64,000 nt of DNA, from assembly GCF_932526225.1 (NCBI RefSeq), contig NC_064037.1, positions 18,409,471-18,473,470 on the forward strand. Reading direction: 5' to 3'. Positions 45,601-48,055 of the stretch are shown in pieces. The stretch is from Nematostella vectensis. Its lineage: Eukaryota > Cnidaria > Anthozoa > Actiniaria > Edwardsiidae. The notes beneath the pieces were generated by a model. That model did no database searches, had not been told where the DNA came from, and saw only the letters and a program-made list of their open reading frames with translations. Both the position numbers and the translations under genes were made by a program. Position 1 is the stretch's first letter, and each line of letters begins with the position of its first letter.

Positions 45601-47648
45601 GGAATGTAGGTAACACTTGACTGCCTGGTTCTTTGCCTGGTTGGTAACACATGACCACCTGGTTCTTTGCATGGTAGGTAGGTAACACTCGACCTCCTGG
45701 TTCTTTGCTTGGAATGTAGGTAACACTTGACTGCCTGGTTCTTTGCCTGGTAGGTAACACTCGACTGCCTGGTTCTTTGCCTGGTAGGTAACACTCGACT
45801 GCCTGGTTCTTTGCCTGGTAGGTAACACATGACCACCTGGTTCTTTGCCTGGAATGTAGGTAACACATGACCACCTGGTTCTTTGCCTGGTATGTAGGTA
45901 ACACTCGACCGCCTTGTTCTTTGCCCGGTAGGTAACTCATGACCACCTGGTTCTTTGCATGGTAGGTAGGTAACACTCGACCGCCTTGTTCTTTGCCTGG
46001 TAGGTAACTCATGACCACCTAGTTTTTTGCCTGGTATGTAGGTAACACTAAACCGCCTGGTTCTTTGCTTGGTAGGTAACACATGACCACCTGGTTCTTT
46101 GCCTGGTAGGTAACACATGACCACCTGGTTCTTTGCCTGGTATGTTGGTAACACTCGACCGCCTGGTTCTTTGCCTGGTATGTAGGTAACACTCGACCGC
46201 CTGGTTCTTTGCCTGATAACCACCTGGTTCTTTGCCTGGTGACCGCCTGGTTCTTTGCCTGGTGACCACCTGGTTCTTTGCCTGGTATGTGGGTAACACT
46301 AAACCGCCTGGTTCTTTGCTTGGTAGGTAACACATGACCACCTGGTTCTTTGCCTGGTAGGTAACATATGACCACCTGGTTCTTTGCCTGGTATGTTGGT
46401 AACACTCGACCGCCTGGTTCTTTGCCTGGTATGTAGGTAACACTCGACCGCCTGGTTCTTTGCCTGGTGACCACCTGGTTCTTTGCCTGGTGACCGCCTG
46501 GTTCTTTGCCTGGTGACCACCTGGTTCTTTGCCTGGTATGTAGGTAGCACTTGACAGCCTGGCTCTTTGCCTGGTATGTAGGTAACAAATGACCACCTGG
46601 CTCTTTGCCTGGTTGGTAACACTTTACCACCTGGTTCTTTGCATGGTAGGTAACACTTAACCGCCTGGTTCTTTTCCTGGTAGGTAACACTTTACCGCTG
46701 GTTCTTTGCCTGGTAGGTAATACTTTACTGCCTGGTTCTTTGCCTGGTAGGTAACACTTGACCACCTGGTTCTTTGACTGGTATGTAGGTAACATTTGAC
46801 CGCCTGGTTCTTTGCCTGGTATGTAGGTAACATTTGACCGCCTGGTTCTTTGCCTGGTATGTAGGTAACATTTGACCTCTTGGTTCTTTGCCTGGTATAT
46901 AGGTAACATTTTACCTCCTGCTTCTTTGCCTGGTAGGTAAAACTCGACCGCCTGGTTCTTTGCCTGGTATGTAGGTAACATTTGACCGCCTGGTTCTTTG
47001 CCTGGTATGTAGGTAACATTTGACCGCCTGGTTTGTAGGTAACACTCGACTGCCTGGTTCTTTGCCTGGTATGTAGGTAACATTTGACCGCCTGGTTCTT
47101 TGCCTGGCATGTAGGTAACACATGACCACCTGGTTTTTTGCCTGGTAGGTAACATTAGACCGCCTGGTTCTTTGCCTGGTAGGTAACATTTGACCGCCTG
47201 GTTCTTTGCCTGGTAGGTAACACTCGACCGCCTGATTTTTTGCCTAGTAGGGTGAAGGTCGTGTCTAACGCACGCCCTAGTACGCTAAACGCAACGAGGA
47301 TACATTTTACACATCAACAAAGATAAATTTTAGACTAATAGATTCCATTGCCTATTAAGTTCCATAAATGCGCTAGCTTTTCTCGCTTTCTCTTAACTTG
47401 TCTAGAAAAGAAAAGAAATCAAGTAGCGCGTTGAATCAATTTGGTTTACCCGCAAAGTATTCTGGTGACCTGACAGAGTGTTACCTAAATGCAGGTTTTC
47501 CCAAGTAACCACTGATTGCCCTGTCTTCCATCAACAGGCACTTCGTAGTCATGAGGGGAATGAGGCCCAAGTTTGCTTCTTCATCATTCAGTTGCTGCTG
47601 CTCAAACCGCAGGAATTTCGGAATCGAGTCAACGCCTTTGTGCGGGAG
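3591..47648 (+). CDS. MED23: MED23 gene (Mediator subunit 23), partial, 25 exons
   Basis: MED23 is a large helical-repeat subunit of the Mediator tail. It links sequence-specific activators to RNA polymerase II in the nucleus. Twenty-five separate blocks read in order on this strand match animal MED23 from near its N-terminus to about two thirds of its length. Signature stretches include VTLDRLVLCL, RSHEGNEAQVCFF, LLWQHLSSHLIFFVLFQFA and GRDHLMWVLLQFISGSIQKN. The codon phases of all junctions agree, giving one open chain of 2,650 nt with no stop. Introns run from about 110 bp to 6.8 kb and are mostly tandem arrays. The first ~20-25 residues and the C-terminal part lie outside or were not found. 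No promoter or poly(A) site is visible. Family and order are seen directly; the individual splice sites are inferred from consensus and homology, not from transcripts. Confidence 0.95.
3679..4005. other. MED23 intron 1, single-copy part
   Basis: Ordinary intron sequence between exon 1 and the duplicated acceptors of exon 2. Nothing else recognised. Confidence 0.6.
4006..4180 (+). repeat. 44-bp repeat of exon 2 acceptor and exon start
   Basis: Three near-perfect 44-bp units and one diverged unit. Each is a TTTCTCAG acceptor followed by the first ~29 bases of exon 2 (GAGTCCCGCGAGACTATCCT...). The authentic exon begins at 4181. Each unit is a potential 3' splice site. Because 44 is not a multiple of three, use of an upstream copy would change the frame. 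Confidence 0.93.
4181..4305 (+). CDS. MED23: MED23 exon 2
   Basis: Begins ESRETILTEFVAYIHQQN and ends LVANSVVLPR, matching the vertebrate ESHEQCI...LLPPR segment. The acceptor TTTCTCAG and the first ~29 exon bases recur at 44-bp intervals upstream (candidate acceptors before 4049, 4093 and 4137). The 4181 start is chosen because only this copy runs on into exon sequence. It ends after two bases of a codon; the donor is GTTAGT. Confidence 0.9.
4446..4557 (+). CDS. MED23: MED23 exon 3
   Basis: Completes the Arg codon split with exon 2, then reads SVCEAVLKSEH through VISGGTDYK, matching the vertebrate LVCESLI...GGVDYK block. The acceptor is ATATCAAG and the donor GTAAAG. It ends on a codon boundary. 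Confidence 0.88.
4645..4800 (+). repeat. ~50-55-bp degenerate repeat, 3 copies
   Basis: Three diverged copies of a unit containing TATTAGGGTAGGTGTA and CAGGTAGGGGACTGATG, in intron 3. Confidence 0.85.
5037..5135 (+). CDS. MED23: MED23 exon 4
   Basis: Reads GCRDVLSLVFQKFNL through DRIECAVK (33 codons, phase 0 at both ends), aligning with GVRDLLKVIL of vertebrate MED23. It has a good polypyrimidine tract with acceptor TTTTGCTACAG, and donor GTATGA. Confidence 0.9.
5325..5828. mobile_element. non-autonomous DNA transposon, 504 bp
   Basis: The ends are inverted: CAGGGCTTCTGGAATTACGC at the left and the complement of CAGGGCTTCTGGAATAACGC at the right. The flanks repeat TATAGG. The interior carries many GCGTAATCC/GCGTAATTT motifs and no ORF. 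The CAGGG end resembles hAT-type MITEs, but hAT elements usually give 8-bp duplications, so the superfamily is uncertain. Confidence 0.8.
5833..6538. mobile_element. TA-flanked MITE, ~706 bp, back to back with the preceding element
   Basis: The inverted ends are GGGGAAAGTTCATTTATTAT at the left and the complement of GGGAAAGTTCATTTATTATC at the right, each flanked by TA. The interior contains two copies of a ~117-bp direct repeat at about 5,998-6,225. There is no transposase ORF. Confidence 0.8.
6747..6809 (+). CDS. MED23: MED23 exon 5
   Basis: A 21-codon exon beginning VVQYILDRKACLLPAYFVIN. It corresponds to the very conserved YILERNACLLPAYFAV of vertebrates. The acceptor is CCGACAG and the donor GTAAGT; phase 0 at both ends. 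Confidence 0.93.
7055..7096 (+). CDS. MED23: MED23 exon 6
   Basis: A 42-nt exon reading IFKDFPEGKATPHW, matching the YPEGKLPHW region. The acceptor is TTTACTGCAG and the donor GTAGGT; phase 0 at both ends. It is short enough to be missed by ORF-based gene finding. Confidence 0.9.
7097..7542. repeat. intron 6 with a 72-bp duplication
   Basis: The intron holds two tandem copies (starting at 7301 and 7373) of a 72-bp unit beginning GTTTCCTGGCAAATATTCGC. The rest is single-copy. Confidence 0.85.
7543..7725 (+). CDS. MED23: MED23 exon 7
   Basis: Sixty-one codons starting SLSKLLSDYVDSFRP and ending KLDPATLSFPMKGLLPYNK, matching LVSDFVDTFRP and WKLDPATLRFPLKGLLPYDK of vertebrates. The acceptor is TTTACCATAG and the donor is ACAAG|GTAGTCATGG. 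The last ~20 exon bases with this donor are repeated about 18 more times downstream in the intron. Confidence 0.93.
7704..8563 (+). repeat. 44-bp repeat of exon 7 end and its donor, ~19 copies
   Basis: Each unit contains CCCTATAACAAG|GTAGTAATGG, which is the end of exon 7 plus its 5' splice site, followed by about 22 bp of intron. About 18 intronic copies follow the true donor at 7726. Copies vary at CCCTATAAC versus TTCTATAAC or TTCTCTAAC. Confidence 0.93.
8620..8752 (+). repeat. duplicated acceptor region of exon 8, 2 degenerate copies
   Basis: CACAGAGTTTATTTAGGCC and CGCATATTTTATTAGGCC precede the true CGCAG|AGTTTATTCAAGCC at 60-70 bp intervals, with matching CTTGATACTATAATA spacers. The upstream copies look like decayed exon starts. 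Confidence 0.75.
8753..8848 (+). CDS. MED23: MED23 exon 8
   Basis: Thirty-two codons starting SLFKPQKNLLQYVIGQPYSR and ending MLGLNKQ, matching RYVLEQPYSRDMVCNMLGLNKQ of vertebrates. The acceptor is TTCCATCGCAG and the donor GTATGC; phase 0. Two degenerate copies of the acceptor region precede it. Confidence 0.93.
9125..9505 (+). CDS. hypothetical intronic ORF, 126 aa
   Basis: An ATG-initiated ORF lying in MED23 intron 8, in sense orientation. The product is basic and charged: Ser/Arg-rich in the first half, then a helical stretch (SLDVLLDEVFEKVCKSE), a Lys/Arg-rich block (PRRKCKKEEEFD) and the ending MDKLLKHHPLN. A possible AATAAA lies near 9,620. I do not recognise the family. It could be a nested single-exon gene, an alternative exon or a chance ORF. 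Confidence 0.35.
   Translation: MGQQPSRHYQSFSGRDHDCSVVNIPRQASLPKFSCSPERSSIRSREYKYNRLRFVPKTSRTSLDVLLDEVFEKVCKSETKLNTKPNKVQRPEKPRRKCKKEEEFDMAAVDALLCEMDKLLKHHPLN
9837..10145 (+). CDS. hypothetical intronic coding-like segment
   Basis: An open stretch of about 102 codons beginning after a CCATAG acceptor-like site rather than an ATG. It reads IQRNSEITATLKAIAETDEN, then NIGKIWTKILGLQDNW and INDLLKKIDKVIDF, which look helical. A Pro/Gln/Thr-rich tail follows. It may belong with the ORF at 9125 as a nested multi-exon gene. Family not recognised. Confidence 0.3.
   Translation: MIQRNSEITATLKAIAETDENIGKIWTKILGLQDNWPLTSSEESFRVINDLLKKIDKVIDFQPTSPKPGKKEQDQSALATFYPETDHQLTSTGTRFHYSKRL
10221..10566 (+). 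pseudogene. broken coding-like region, unassigned
   Basis: Overlapping short open frames (10,221-10,418 and 10,318-10,566) with coding-like composition (for example HEIEATFRYACFPDGVPD, and VPKVEEVESTEEDA in the other frame). The open reading switches frame near 10,420. This suggests a frameshifted gene remnant or an unrecognised exon boundary. No family assigned. Confidence 0.25.
10568..11515 (+). repeat. 31-bp tandem array, ~30 copies
   Basis: The unit reads ATGGAGGAAATAGTGATGGG then ATCTCGCACTG. Since 31 is not a multiple of three, the frame rotates and the sense strand has frequent stops, while the antisense strand stays open through chance. The array sits between coding-like segments of intron 8. 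Confidence 0.96.
11502..11708 (+). CDS. hypothetical ORF downstream of 31-bp array, 68 aa
   Basis: Starts inside the last array unit (MEEIARGSRT) and continues AELEDEENKVYNKEKVEFTG through a Leu-rich end. It may be the end of a nested gene whose exon has been invaded by the 31-bp repeat. Evidence is limited to composition. Confidence 0.2.
   Translation: MEEIARGSRTAELEDEENKVYNKEKVEFTGGDGELALMREISSLPAASDPVNMWGHLTLLHQLTTHYF
11709..11992. repeat. degenerate GGTCATCAA-rich tract
   Basis: From about 11,745 to 11,875 the motif GGTCATCAA/GGCCATCAA recurs irregularly at 10-25-bp spacing. No coding feature seen. Confidence 0.7.
11993..12179 (+). repeat. ~37-bp repeat of exon 9 acceptor and exon start, 5 copies
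   Basis: Units consist of CCCAG|CAAAAACAGCGCTGTTTGGC followed by TTGTATTCCTTC. The part after CAG equals the first ~20 bases of exon 9, and the part before is its polypyrimidine tract. The last copy is the true junction at 12,180, which continues into GCTCGAGGAAC. Confidence 0.93.
12180..12380 (+). CDS. MED23: MED23 exon 9
   Basis: Sixty-seven codons beginning QKQRCLALEELLVDL and containing QLLWQHLSSHLIFFVLFQFA, then FPHMVLALYDK. The vertebrate protein reads KQRCPVLEDQLVDL here, directly continuous with exon 8, so no exon is missing in the 3.3-kb intron between them. The acceptor is CTCTCCACAG and the donor GTAAAT. The acceptor plus the first ~20 bases are repeated five times upstream. Confidence 0.93.
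12812..12898 (+). CDS. MED23: MED23 exon 10
   Basis: Reads LQGRNLRQ then GRDHLMWVLLQFISGSIQKN and a final P (29 codons). The central 20 residues are almost identical to vertebrate MED23. The acceptor is TTGCTTTCAG and the donor GTATGG; phase 0. Confidence 0.94.
13012..17120 (+). repeat. 42-bp tandem array, ~98 copies
   Basis: The unit reads GGGAGAATGATGAGTGGTGG, TTGGGTTACTAGGCTAGGGG, TT. Because 42 is a multiple of three it leaves long open frames on both strands (sense repeat MMSGGWVTRLGVGR), which I regard as by-products. Variants such as WVIG, GFG and GAW recur in the same order, showing higher-order duplication. Confidence 0.97.
17121..17737 (+). mobile_element. 5'-truncated LINE (non-LTR retrotransposon) 3' end
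   Basis: An open frame from about 17,127 to 17,677 encodes the C-terminal part of an invertebrate LINE polyprotein. It has LRCLRNILNIRWQDRITNTE, TRWAGHVCRM, then a zinc-finger-like CPTCGRGFLARIGLISHLRIH-type end (two Cys, two His). A short 3' tail of about 60 bp follows the stop. The reverse transcriptase core is missing. It is inserted into the 42-bp array, which resumes on the other side. Confidence 0.85.
17738..18655 (+). repeat. 42-bp tandem array continued, ~22 copies
   Basis: Same unit as before the LINE insertion, with a higher share of the CTATGGGCTGGG variant. The final copies are degenerate before unique sequence starts. Confidence 0.96.
18656..19053. other. end of MED23 intron 10, no feature
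   Basis: Single-copy AT-rich sequence leading to the exon 11 acceptor. Nothing recognised. Confidence 0.6.
19054..19110 (+). CDS. MED23: MED23 exon 11
   Basis: A 57-nt exon reading ISDFKPVIKLFELLYPGNE, matching FLPVMKLFDLLYPEKE. The acceptor is AAATCGTAG and the donor GTATGA. It follows a 6.2-kb intron filled by the 42-bp array. Confidence 0.92.
19111..19614. other. MED23 intron 11, no clear feature
   Basis: Single-copy sequence with a short direct duplication TGTTTGTCTAATAC near 19,535-19,565 and two GAAATCCGAG-containing segments. No coding or mobile feature seen. Confidence 0.6.
19615..19698 (+). CDS. MED23: MED23 exon 12
   Basis: Begins PLPEPDINHADSIHSLAMAC and continues IWIHLSKK, aligned with PVPDINKPQSTHAFAMTCIWIHL of vertebrates. 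The acceptor is GTTGTCCAG and the donor GTAATC; phase 0. Confidence 0.92.
19975..20036 (+). CDS. MED23: MED23 exon 13
   Basis: Reads AEGENIKFPFSTCHTLRKQL plus two bases of the next codon. It is a weakly conserved stretch between the WIHL and LLCNAY blocks. The acceptor is TTTTTCACAG and the donor GTATGT. Placement rests on order, phase and consensus sites. Confidence 0.85.
20321..20400 (+). CDS. MED23: MED23 exon 14
   Basis: Completes the split codon, then reads YIEKCSASKP through FTIPLLCNA and one base of the following Tyr codon (joined with exon 15). LLCNAY is conserved. The acceptor is GCTCTCAG and the donor GTGAGT. The donor opens the 6.8-kb intron containing the 30-bp array. Confidence 0.9.
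20437..27003 (+). repeat. 30-bp tandem array, ~218 copies, higher-order structure
   Basis: The unit reads GGGGTGACGCTAGTGAGTCA, TTTGTTGAGA, with variants GTGTGTCGTA and GGTGGTGATA. The array occupies almost all of MED23 intron 14. Blocks are repeated in the same variant order: the change to GTGAGGGGTGACGCTAG recurs at 22,385, 24,065 and 25,445 (56 and 46 units apart). The sense strand is strongly G/T-rich. Many units contain GTGAGT, a donor-like hexamer. Confidence 0.97.
27004..27160. repeat. short dispersed element remnant
   Basis: AAAACTGGAAATTGAC and TTTTTAATAAGACTTCTTC followed by ATGGCAGAC match, in inverted order, a segment inserted in the first 2.9-kb element near 33,915-33,995. A weaker relative is at about 44,840-44,890. 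Probably a small interspersed repeat. Confidence 0.5.
27179..27353 (+). CDS. MED23: MED23 exon 15
   Basis: Contains FTVAMSVLVEMCFGNGKP and ends LLDSLSVHAKM plus two bases. It corresponds to FTLPMGALVETIYGNG and NLLDSLTVHAKM of vertebrates. The acceptor is TTTTCTGCAG and the donor GTATGC. It starts two bases into no complete codon, exactly compatible with exon 14. Confidence 0.93.
27515..27720 (+). repeat. ~22-bp tandem array, ~9 copies
   Basis: The unit is TAGATCAATAGATCCGTGGC plus TTA/TTG. It is split by the SINE insertion and continues for two copies at about 28,122-28,165. Confidence 0.9.
27722..28116 (-). mobile_element. tRNA-derived SINE
   Basis: On the - strand it begins with a tRNA-like head. 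An A-box-like TGGCCGAGTGTGTTAGCG lies at 28,094-28,111 and a perfect B box GGTTCGAATCC at 28,057-28,067. A unique body of about 300 bp and a short (TCTA)n tail at 27,722-27,740 follow. The head resembles the class II (Leu/Ser) tRNA pattern. A second B-box-like GGTTCGAATTT is at 28,011-28,021. It is inserted in the 22-bp array, so target duplications cannot be read. Confidence 0.85.
28223..28365 (+). CDS. MED23: MED23 exon 16
   Basis: Reads SLIHSIVARIIKMA, then ALAPALVETYSRLLVYMEIE and SLGIRGFI, nearly identical to vertebrate ALAPALVETYSRLLVYMEIESLGIKGFI. The acceptor is TTTCTTTAG and the donor GTAAGT. A degenerate duplicate of its 3' end lies at about 28,693-28,745. Confidence 0.95.
28366..28692. 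other. MED23 intron 16, first part, no feature
   Basis: Single-copy intron sequence. Nothing recognised. Confidence 0.6.
28693..28745 (+). pseudogene. degenerate duplicate of exon 16 3' end and donor
   Basis: GTGTATATGGAGATAGTCAC, then GGGGACTTATCGGTAAGATTT, corresponds to the end of exon 16 (GTTTACATGGAGATAGAATC, GGGGATTCATCAGTAAGTTTT). It is diverged, with small gaps, about 340 bp downstream of the true donor. Confidence 0.7.
28746..29221. other. MED23 intron 16, single-copy part
   Basis: No coding or mobile feature recognised. Several GTTTGCAA/GTTCGCAA/GTTGTTTG words recur loosely. Confidence 0.55.
29222..31019 (+). repeat. 46-bp tandem array, ~39 copies
   Basis: The unit reads ATTCAGGTTTGGATAGATAA, GAGGGAGCGTCTGTATAACC, CCATTA. 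It ends about 20 bp before the acceptor of exon 17, so it touches but does not include the splice site. Confidence 0.97.
31039..31213 (+). CDS. MED23: MED23 exon 17
   Basis: Begins HLLPNVFKSQAWGILHTLLE and continues through YRVTLLSHLHTIGAV and NQLNL, matching LLPTVFKSHAWGILHTLLEM of vertebrates. The acceptor is CTATCTTAG and the donor GTAAGT. Its donor region resembles the repeat unit that follows. Confidence 0.95.
31214..31621 (+). repeat. ~33-bp repeat related to exon 17 donor, first part
   Basis: Units contain TTAGCTAAACGTATGGTAAG then TCAGACTGTATA. The exon 17 junction itself reads CAGCTAAACTTGTG|GTAAGTCAGACTGTATA, so the array appears derived from the exon end plus donor. It is interrupted by the first 2.9-kb element and resumes at 34,583. 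Confidence 0.85.
31624..34580 (+). mobile_element. non-autonomous element copy 1, 2,957 bp
   Basis: Starts ATATATAGATTTAGGCACTG and ends TTGGCTCCGC, flanked by TA on both sides, inserted in the exon 17 donor array. Near the 5' end is a palindrome TTTAGGCACTGCCTAAA followed by AGCGGAGCCAGC. The 3' end carries a hairpin GCGCGGCC-TGC-GGCCGCGC and then the inverted motif GC(T)TGGCTCCGC. AT-rich, no substantial ORF. A near-identical copy lies at 48,056-50,870. Its class is unclear; the asymmetric ends and 3' hairpin recall Helitron-like elements. Confidence 0.82.
33910..33999. mobile_element. ~80-bp insertion in copy 1 only
   Basis: Between GGTTAGCCTTTATGAAATAT and AATCAAGAATA, copy 1 has about 80 extra bases (containing TCTGCCCTGAAGAAGTCTTA and TCCAGTTTTTG) that are absent from copy 2. 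They are related to segments at 27,080-27,155 and 44,840-44,890. Confidence 0.65.
34583..34775 (+). repeat. ~33-bp repeat related to exon 17 donor, second part
   Basis: Five or six copies of GTATGTATGCCAGACTGTAT followed by AATTAGATCAAC, continuing the array interrupted by copy 1. Confidence 0.85.
35001..35091 (+). CDS. MED23: MED23 exon 18
   Basis: Reads C plus VESTALRLITGLGSSEVQPQ then LSKFIAEPRQ, matching VESTALRLITALGSSEVQPQF of vertebrates. The acceptor GGTGATAACAAG lacks a strong polypyrimidine tract; the donor is GTCAGT. It lies isolated between the first 2.9-kb element and the foldback element. Confidence 0.93.
35230..38280 (+). repeat. left-arm minisatellite of foldback element
   Basis: From 35,230 to about 36,125 the unit is the 19-bp GTAACAATCAACGGGATTT. 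From there to 38,280 it is mostly a composite ATGTAACAACCAGATTTGTA plus ACAATCAACGGGAT. More than 100 basic units. Confidence 0.95.
38281..38560 (+). repeat. unique part of left inverted arm
   Basis: Starts CCTAAGGATTTCTTCAAATC and includes CATTTATAACACAGGT and GTCACGTGACGTGACGTCAT. It pairs with the complement of about 39,057-39,290 with moderate divergence. Confidence 0.85.
38640..38750 (+). repeat. ~38-bp repeat in foldback core, 3 copies
   Basis: Three copies of GAAAACCACTCTGCGATCGT followed by GTGCGATCAT, inside the core of the foldback element. Confidence 0.85.
39057..39591 (-). repeat. right inverted arm of foldback element
   Basis: Complement of the left arm: a unique part to about 39,290, then about 13 degenerate units of GTTACATATCCGGTTGATTTT type up to the terminal GTGATACA. 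Confidence 0.87.
39597..40095. other. MED23 intron 18 remainder
   Basis: Contains two roughly inverted segments with GACATGGACACAATGACATA and CATGTCGCTATGTTCATGTC around 39,720-39,830, possibly a small decayed inverted-repeat element. Nothing else recognised. Confidence 0.5.
40096..40235 (+). CDS. MED23: MED23 exon 19
   Basis: Begins ILSAESEELNRALVLTIARS and ends IANTPH plus two bases, matching VLSAESEELNRALILTLAR of vertebrates. The acceptor is TGTTTCAG and the donor GTACAG. Confidence 0.95.
40361..40494 (+). CDS. MED23: MED23 exon 20
   Basis: Begins S plus WASHTLACFPQPLQQFYSEN and ends VEEEYRRWK, matching NWASHTLSCFPGPLQAFF and NVEEEYRKWK of vertebrates. The acceptor is CGCCAACAG and the donor GTGAGT. 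The preceding intron is only 125 bp. Confidence 0.94.
40510..41375 (+). repeat. 41-bp tandem array with CRE-like sites, ~21 copies
   Basis: The unit reads TTGGATCTTTTCACATGACG, TCAGGTTCACATGACTCGCT, A. About fourteen units contain the palindrome TGACGTCA, the canonical CREB/ATF site. The array begins about 30 bp after the exon 20 donor and does not include exon sequence. Confidence 0.95.
41376..41839. other. MED23 intron 20 remainder, no feature
   Basis: Single-copy sequence before exon 21. No recognised feature. Confidence 0.6.
41840..41906 (+). CDS. MED23: MED23 exon 21
   Basis: Reads S then MTSEHELLAHFTDPTLSNVF and I plus two bases, matching SMSNENDIITHFSMQGSPPLF of vertebrates. The acceptor is TATTTTAG and the donor GTAAGA. 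Confidence 0.88.
41907..42441. other. MED23 intron 21, no feature
   Basis: Single-copy intron. A short open frame on the - strand (42,125-42,436) has Lys/Arg-rich composition but no recognised family, and I do not call it a gene. Confidence 0.55.
42442..42495 (+). CDS. MED23: MED23 exon 22
   Basis: A 54-nt exon reading ILWKVLLDTGRLSPLCH plus two bases, matching LLWKMLLETDHINQIGY. The acceptor is CATGCCAG; the donor is CACAA|GTAAGT. The donor and flanking bases are the repeat unit of the array that follows, so the exact junction should be checked against RNA. Confidence 0.87.
42496..42775 (+). repeat. ~22-24-bp repeat of exon 22 donor region, ~12 copies
   Basis: Units such as CAAAAGTAAGTCAATACCCATGT repeat the exon 22 junction CACAA|GTAAGTCGATACCCATGT. 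Nearly every unit carries AAGTAAGT or AAGTCGAT. The true donor is the first copy. Confidence 0.88.
42783..42857 (+). repeat. 30-bp array, left fragment (2-3 copies)
   Basis: ACCATGACTTGTTTGGTTAG plus ATCTTATTAT units, identical in kind to the array at 43,926-44,535. Separated from it by the insertion at 42,858-43,916. Confidence 0.88.
42858..43916. mobile_element. insertion of ~1.06 kb inside the 30-bp array, probable DNA transposon
   Basis: The outer ends are TTAAAACAC and its complement GTGTTTTAA (TTAA-containing). An inner inverted pair, CTCATCAATATTCAATAGG at 42,866-42,884 and its complement at 43,817-43,835, is extended by GTTGA(C/T)CAATCG. A palindromic segment with CATGACGTCATG lies near 43,045. 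No transposase. It may be two nested elements (42,857-43,843 within a larger one). Superfamily not assigned. Confidence 0.65.
43926..44540 (+). repeat. 30-bp tandem array before exon 23, ~20 copies
   Basis: The unit reads ACCATGACTTGTTTGGTTAG, ATCTTATTAT. The last copy runs into the exon 23 acceptor (GACTTGTTTGGTTGGTTTAG|GATAC), so each unit's TTTGGTTAG resembles that acceptor. The 30-bp period gives long sense and antisense open frames that I do not treat as genes. Confidence 0.95.
44546..44654 (+). CDS. MED23: MED23 exon 23
   Basis: Reads KILEQ, LGARALSSHVRFFADFLVYE (with IGARALVAHVRTFADFLVYE in vertebrates), then FSTSGGGKHVNK. The acceptor is TTGGTTTAG and the donor GTGCGG. The 30-bp array directly upstream shares the TTTGGTTAG-like sequence. 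Confidence 0.94.
44655..45215. other. MED23 intron 23, mostly single-copy
   Basis: Contains a diverged segment TCTTTAATAAGACCTCTTAA and GGGCAGACTGAAGAAG (about 44,855-44,890) related to the dispersed element at 27,080 and 33,920. Otherwise nothing recognised. Confidence 0.55.
45216..45287 (+). CDS. MED23: MED23 exon 24
   Basis: Twenty-four codons reading CIQHLNDLIWKYNVVTLDRL then VLCL, almost identical to vertebrate CIEILNDMVWKYNIVTLDRLILCL. The acceptor is TTTTTGCAG and the donor GTACGT. The last 30 bases plus the donor are the repeat unit of the 2-kb array that follows. Confidence 0.95.
45258..47245 (+). repeat. ~34-bp repeat of exon 24 end and donor, >55 copies
   Basis: Exon 24 ends GTAACACTCGATCGCCTGGT, TCTTTGCCTG|GTACGTAACAC. 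The array unit is GTAACACTCGACCGCCTGGT, TCTTTGCCTG, GTAG or GTATGTAG, i.e. the last 30 exon bases plus a donor-like GTAGGT/GTATGT. It fills almost all of intron 24 (about 2 kb). Variants ACATGACCACCTGG and ACATTTGACCGCCTGG form blocks. Confidence 0.96.
47246..47537. other. MED23 intron 24 remainder
   Basis: Single-copy sequence before the exon 25 acceptor. No feature. Confidence 0.6.
47538..47648 (+). CDS. MED23: MED23 exon 25 (last in window)
   Basis: Thirty-seven codons beginning ALRSHEGNEAQVCFFIIQLL and ending NAFVRE, matching AMRSHEGNEAQVCYFIIQLLLLKP of vertebrates. The acceptor is CATCAACAG and the donor GTGAGA. The next conserved blocks of MED23 are not found in 47,649-64,000, so the following intron exceeds 16 kb. 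Confidence 0.95.
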
Positions 47649-48055
47649 GTGAGATACACATCTTACACAAAATAAACGAGAAACTTGAGCGACAACCACT
47701 TTTTCAATGTCGGTATCAAGGTATCTATACTATATATAATAATACGCTAAGGAATGGACTGTTGTCCACCTTTTACTAAAAAAACGGCTGAGCTAGAAAA
47801 CTCCGAAACCACGCCAATTCCACACATTGCCGGAGAGGAGATGTGCAAAATGGTTTTTATTTCAAGATTATACCGGATAGAAAAGTTCTAATTCACGCGT
47901 TTTTGTAAGCGATAGGATCACACTTGCAAAGGCGCCATTTTCAAGATTTAACAGAAGCACAAAAATAATTTATTTCCCGCAGCAGGGACCTTCAGACCTT
48001 CAGACCTCCGTGTCTCTCAAGAAAAGCACTCTAAAAGTATACTGTAATAAGTATA
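47649..48055. other. start of MED23 intron 25, no feature
   Basis: Single-copy sequence between the exon 25 donor and element copy 2. No feature recognised. Confidence 0.6.

Noticed and set aside
45221-47189. Long - strand open frames (up to 378 codons) with repeated Gly-Lys-Glu-Pro-Gly patterns
   Set aside because: They are antisense readings of the exon 24-derived array, with a simple period and no unique coding sequence.
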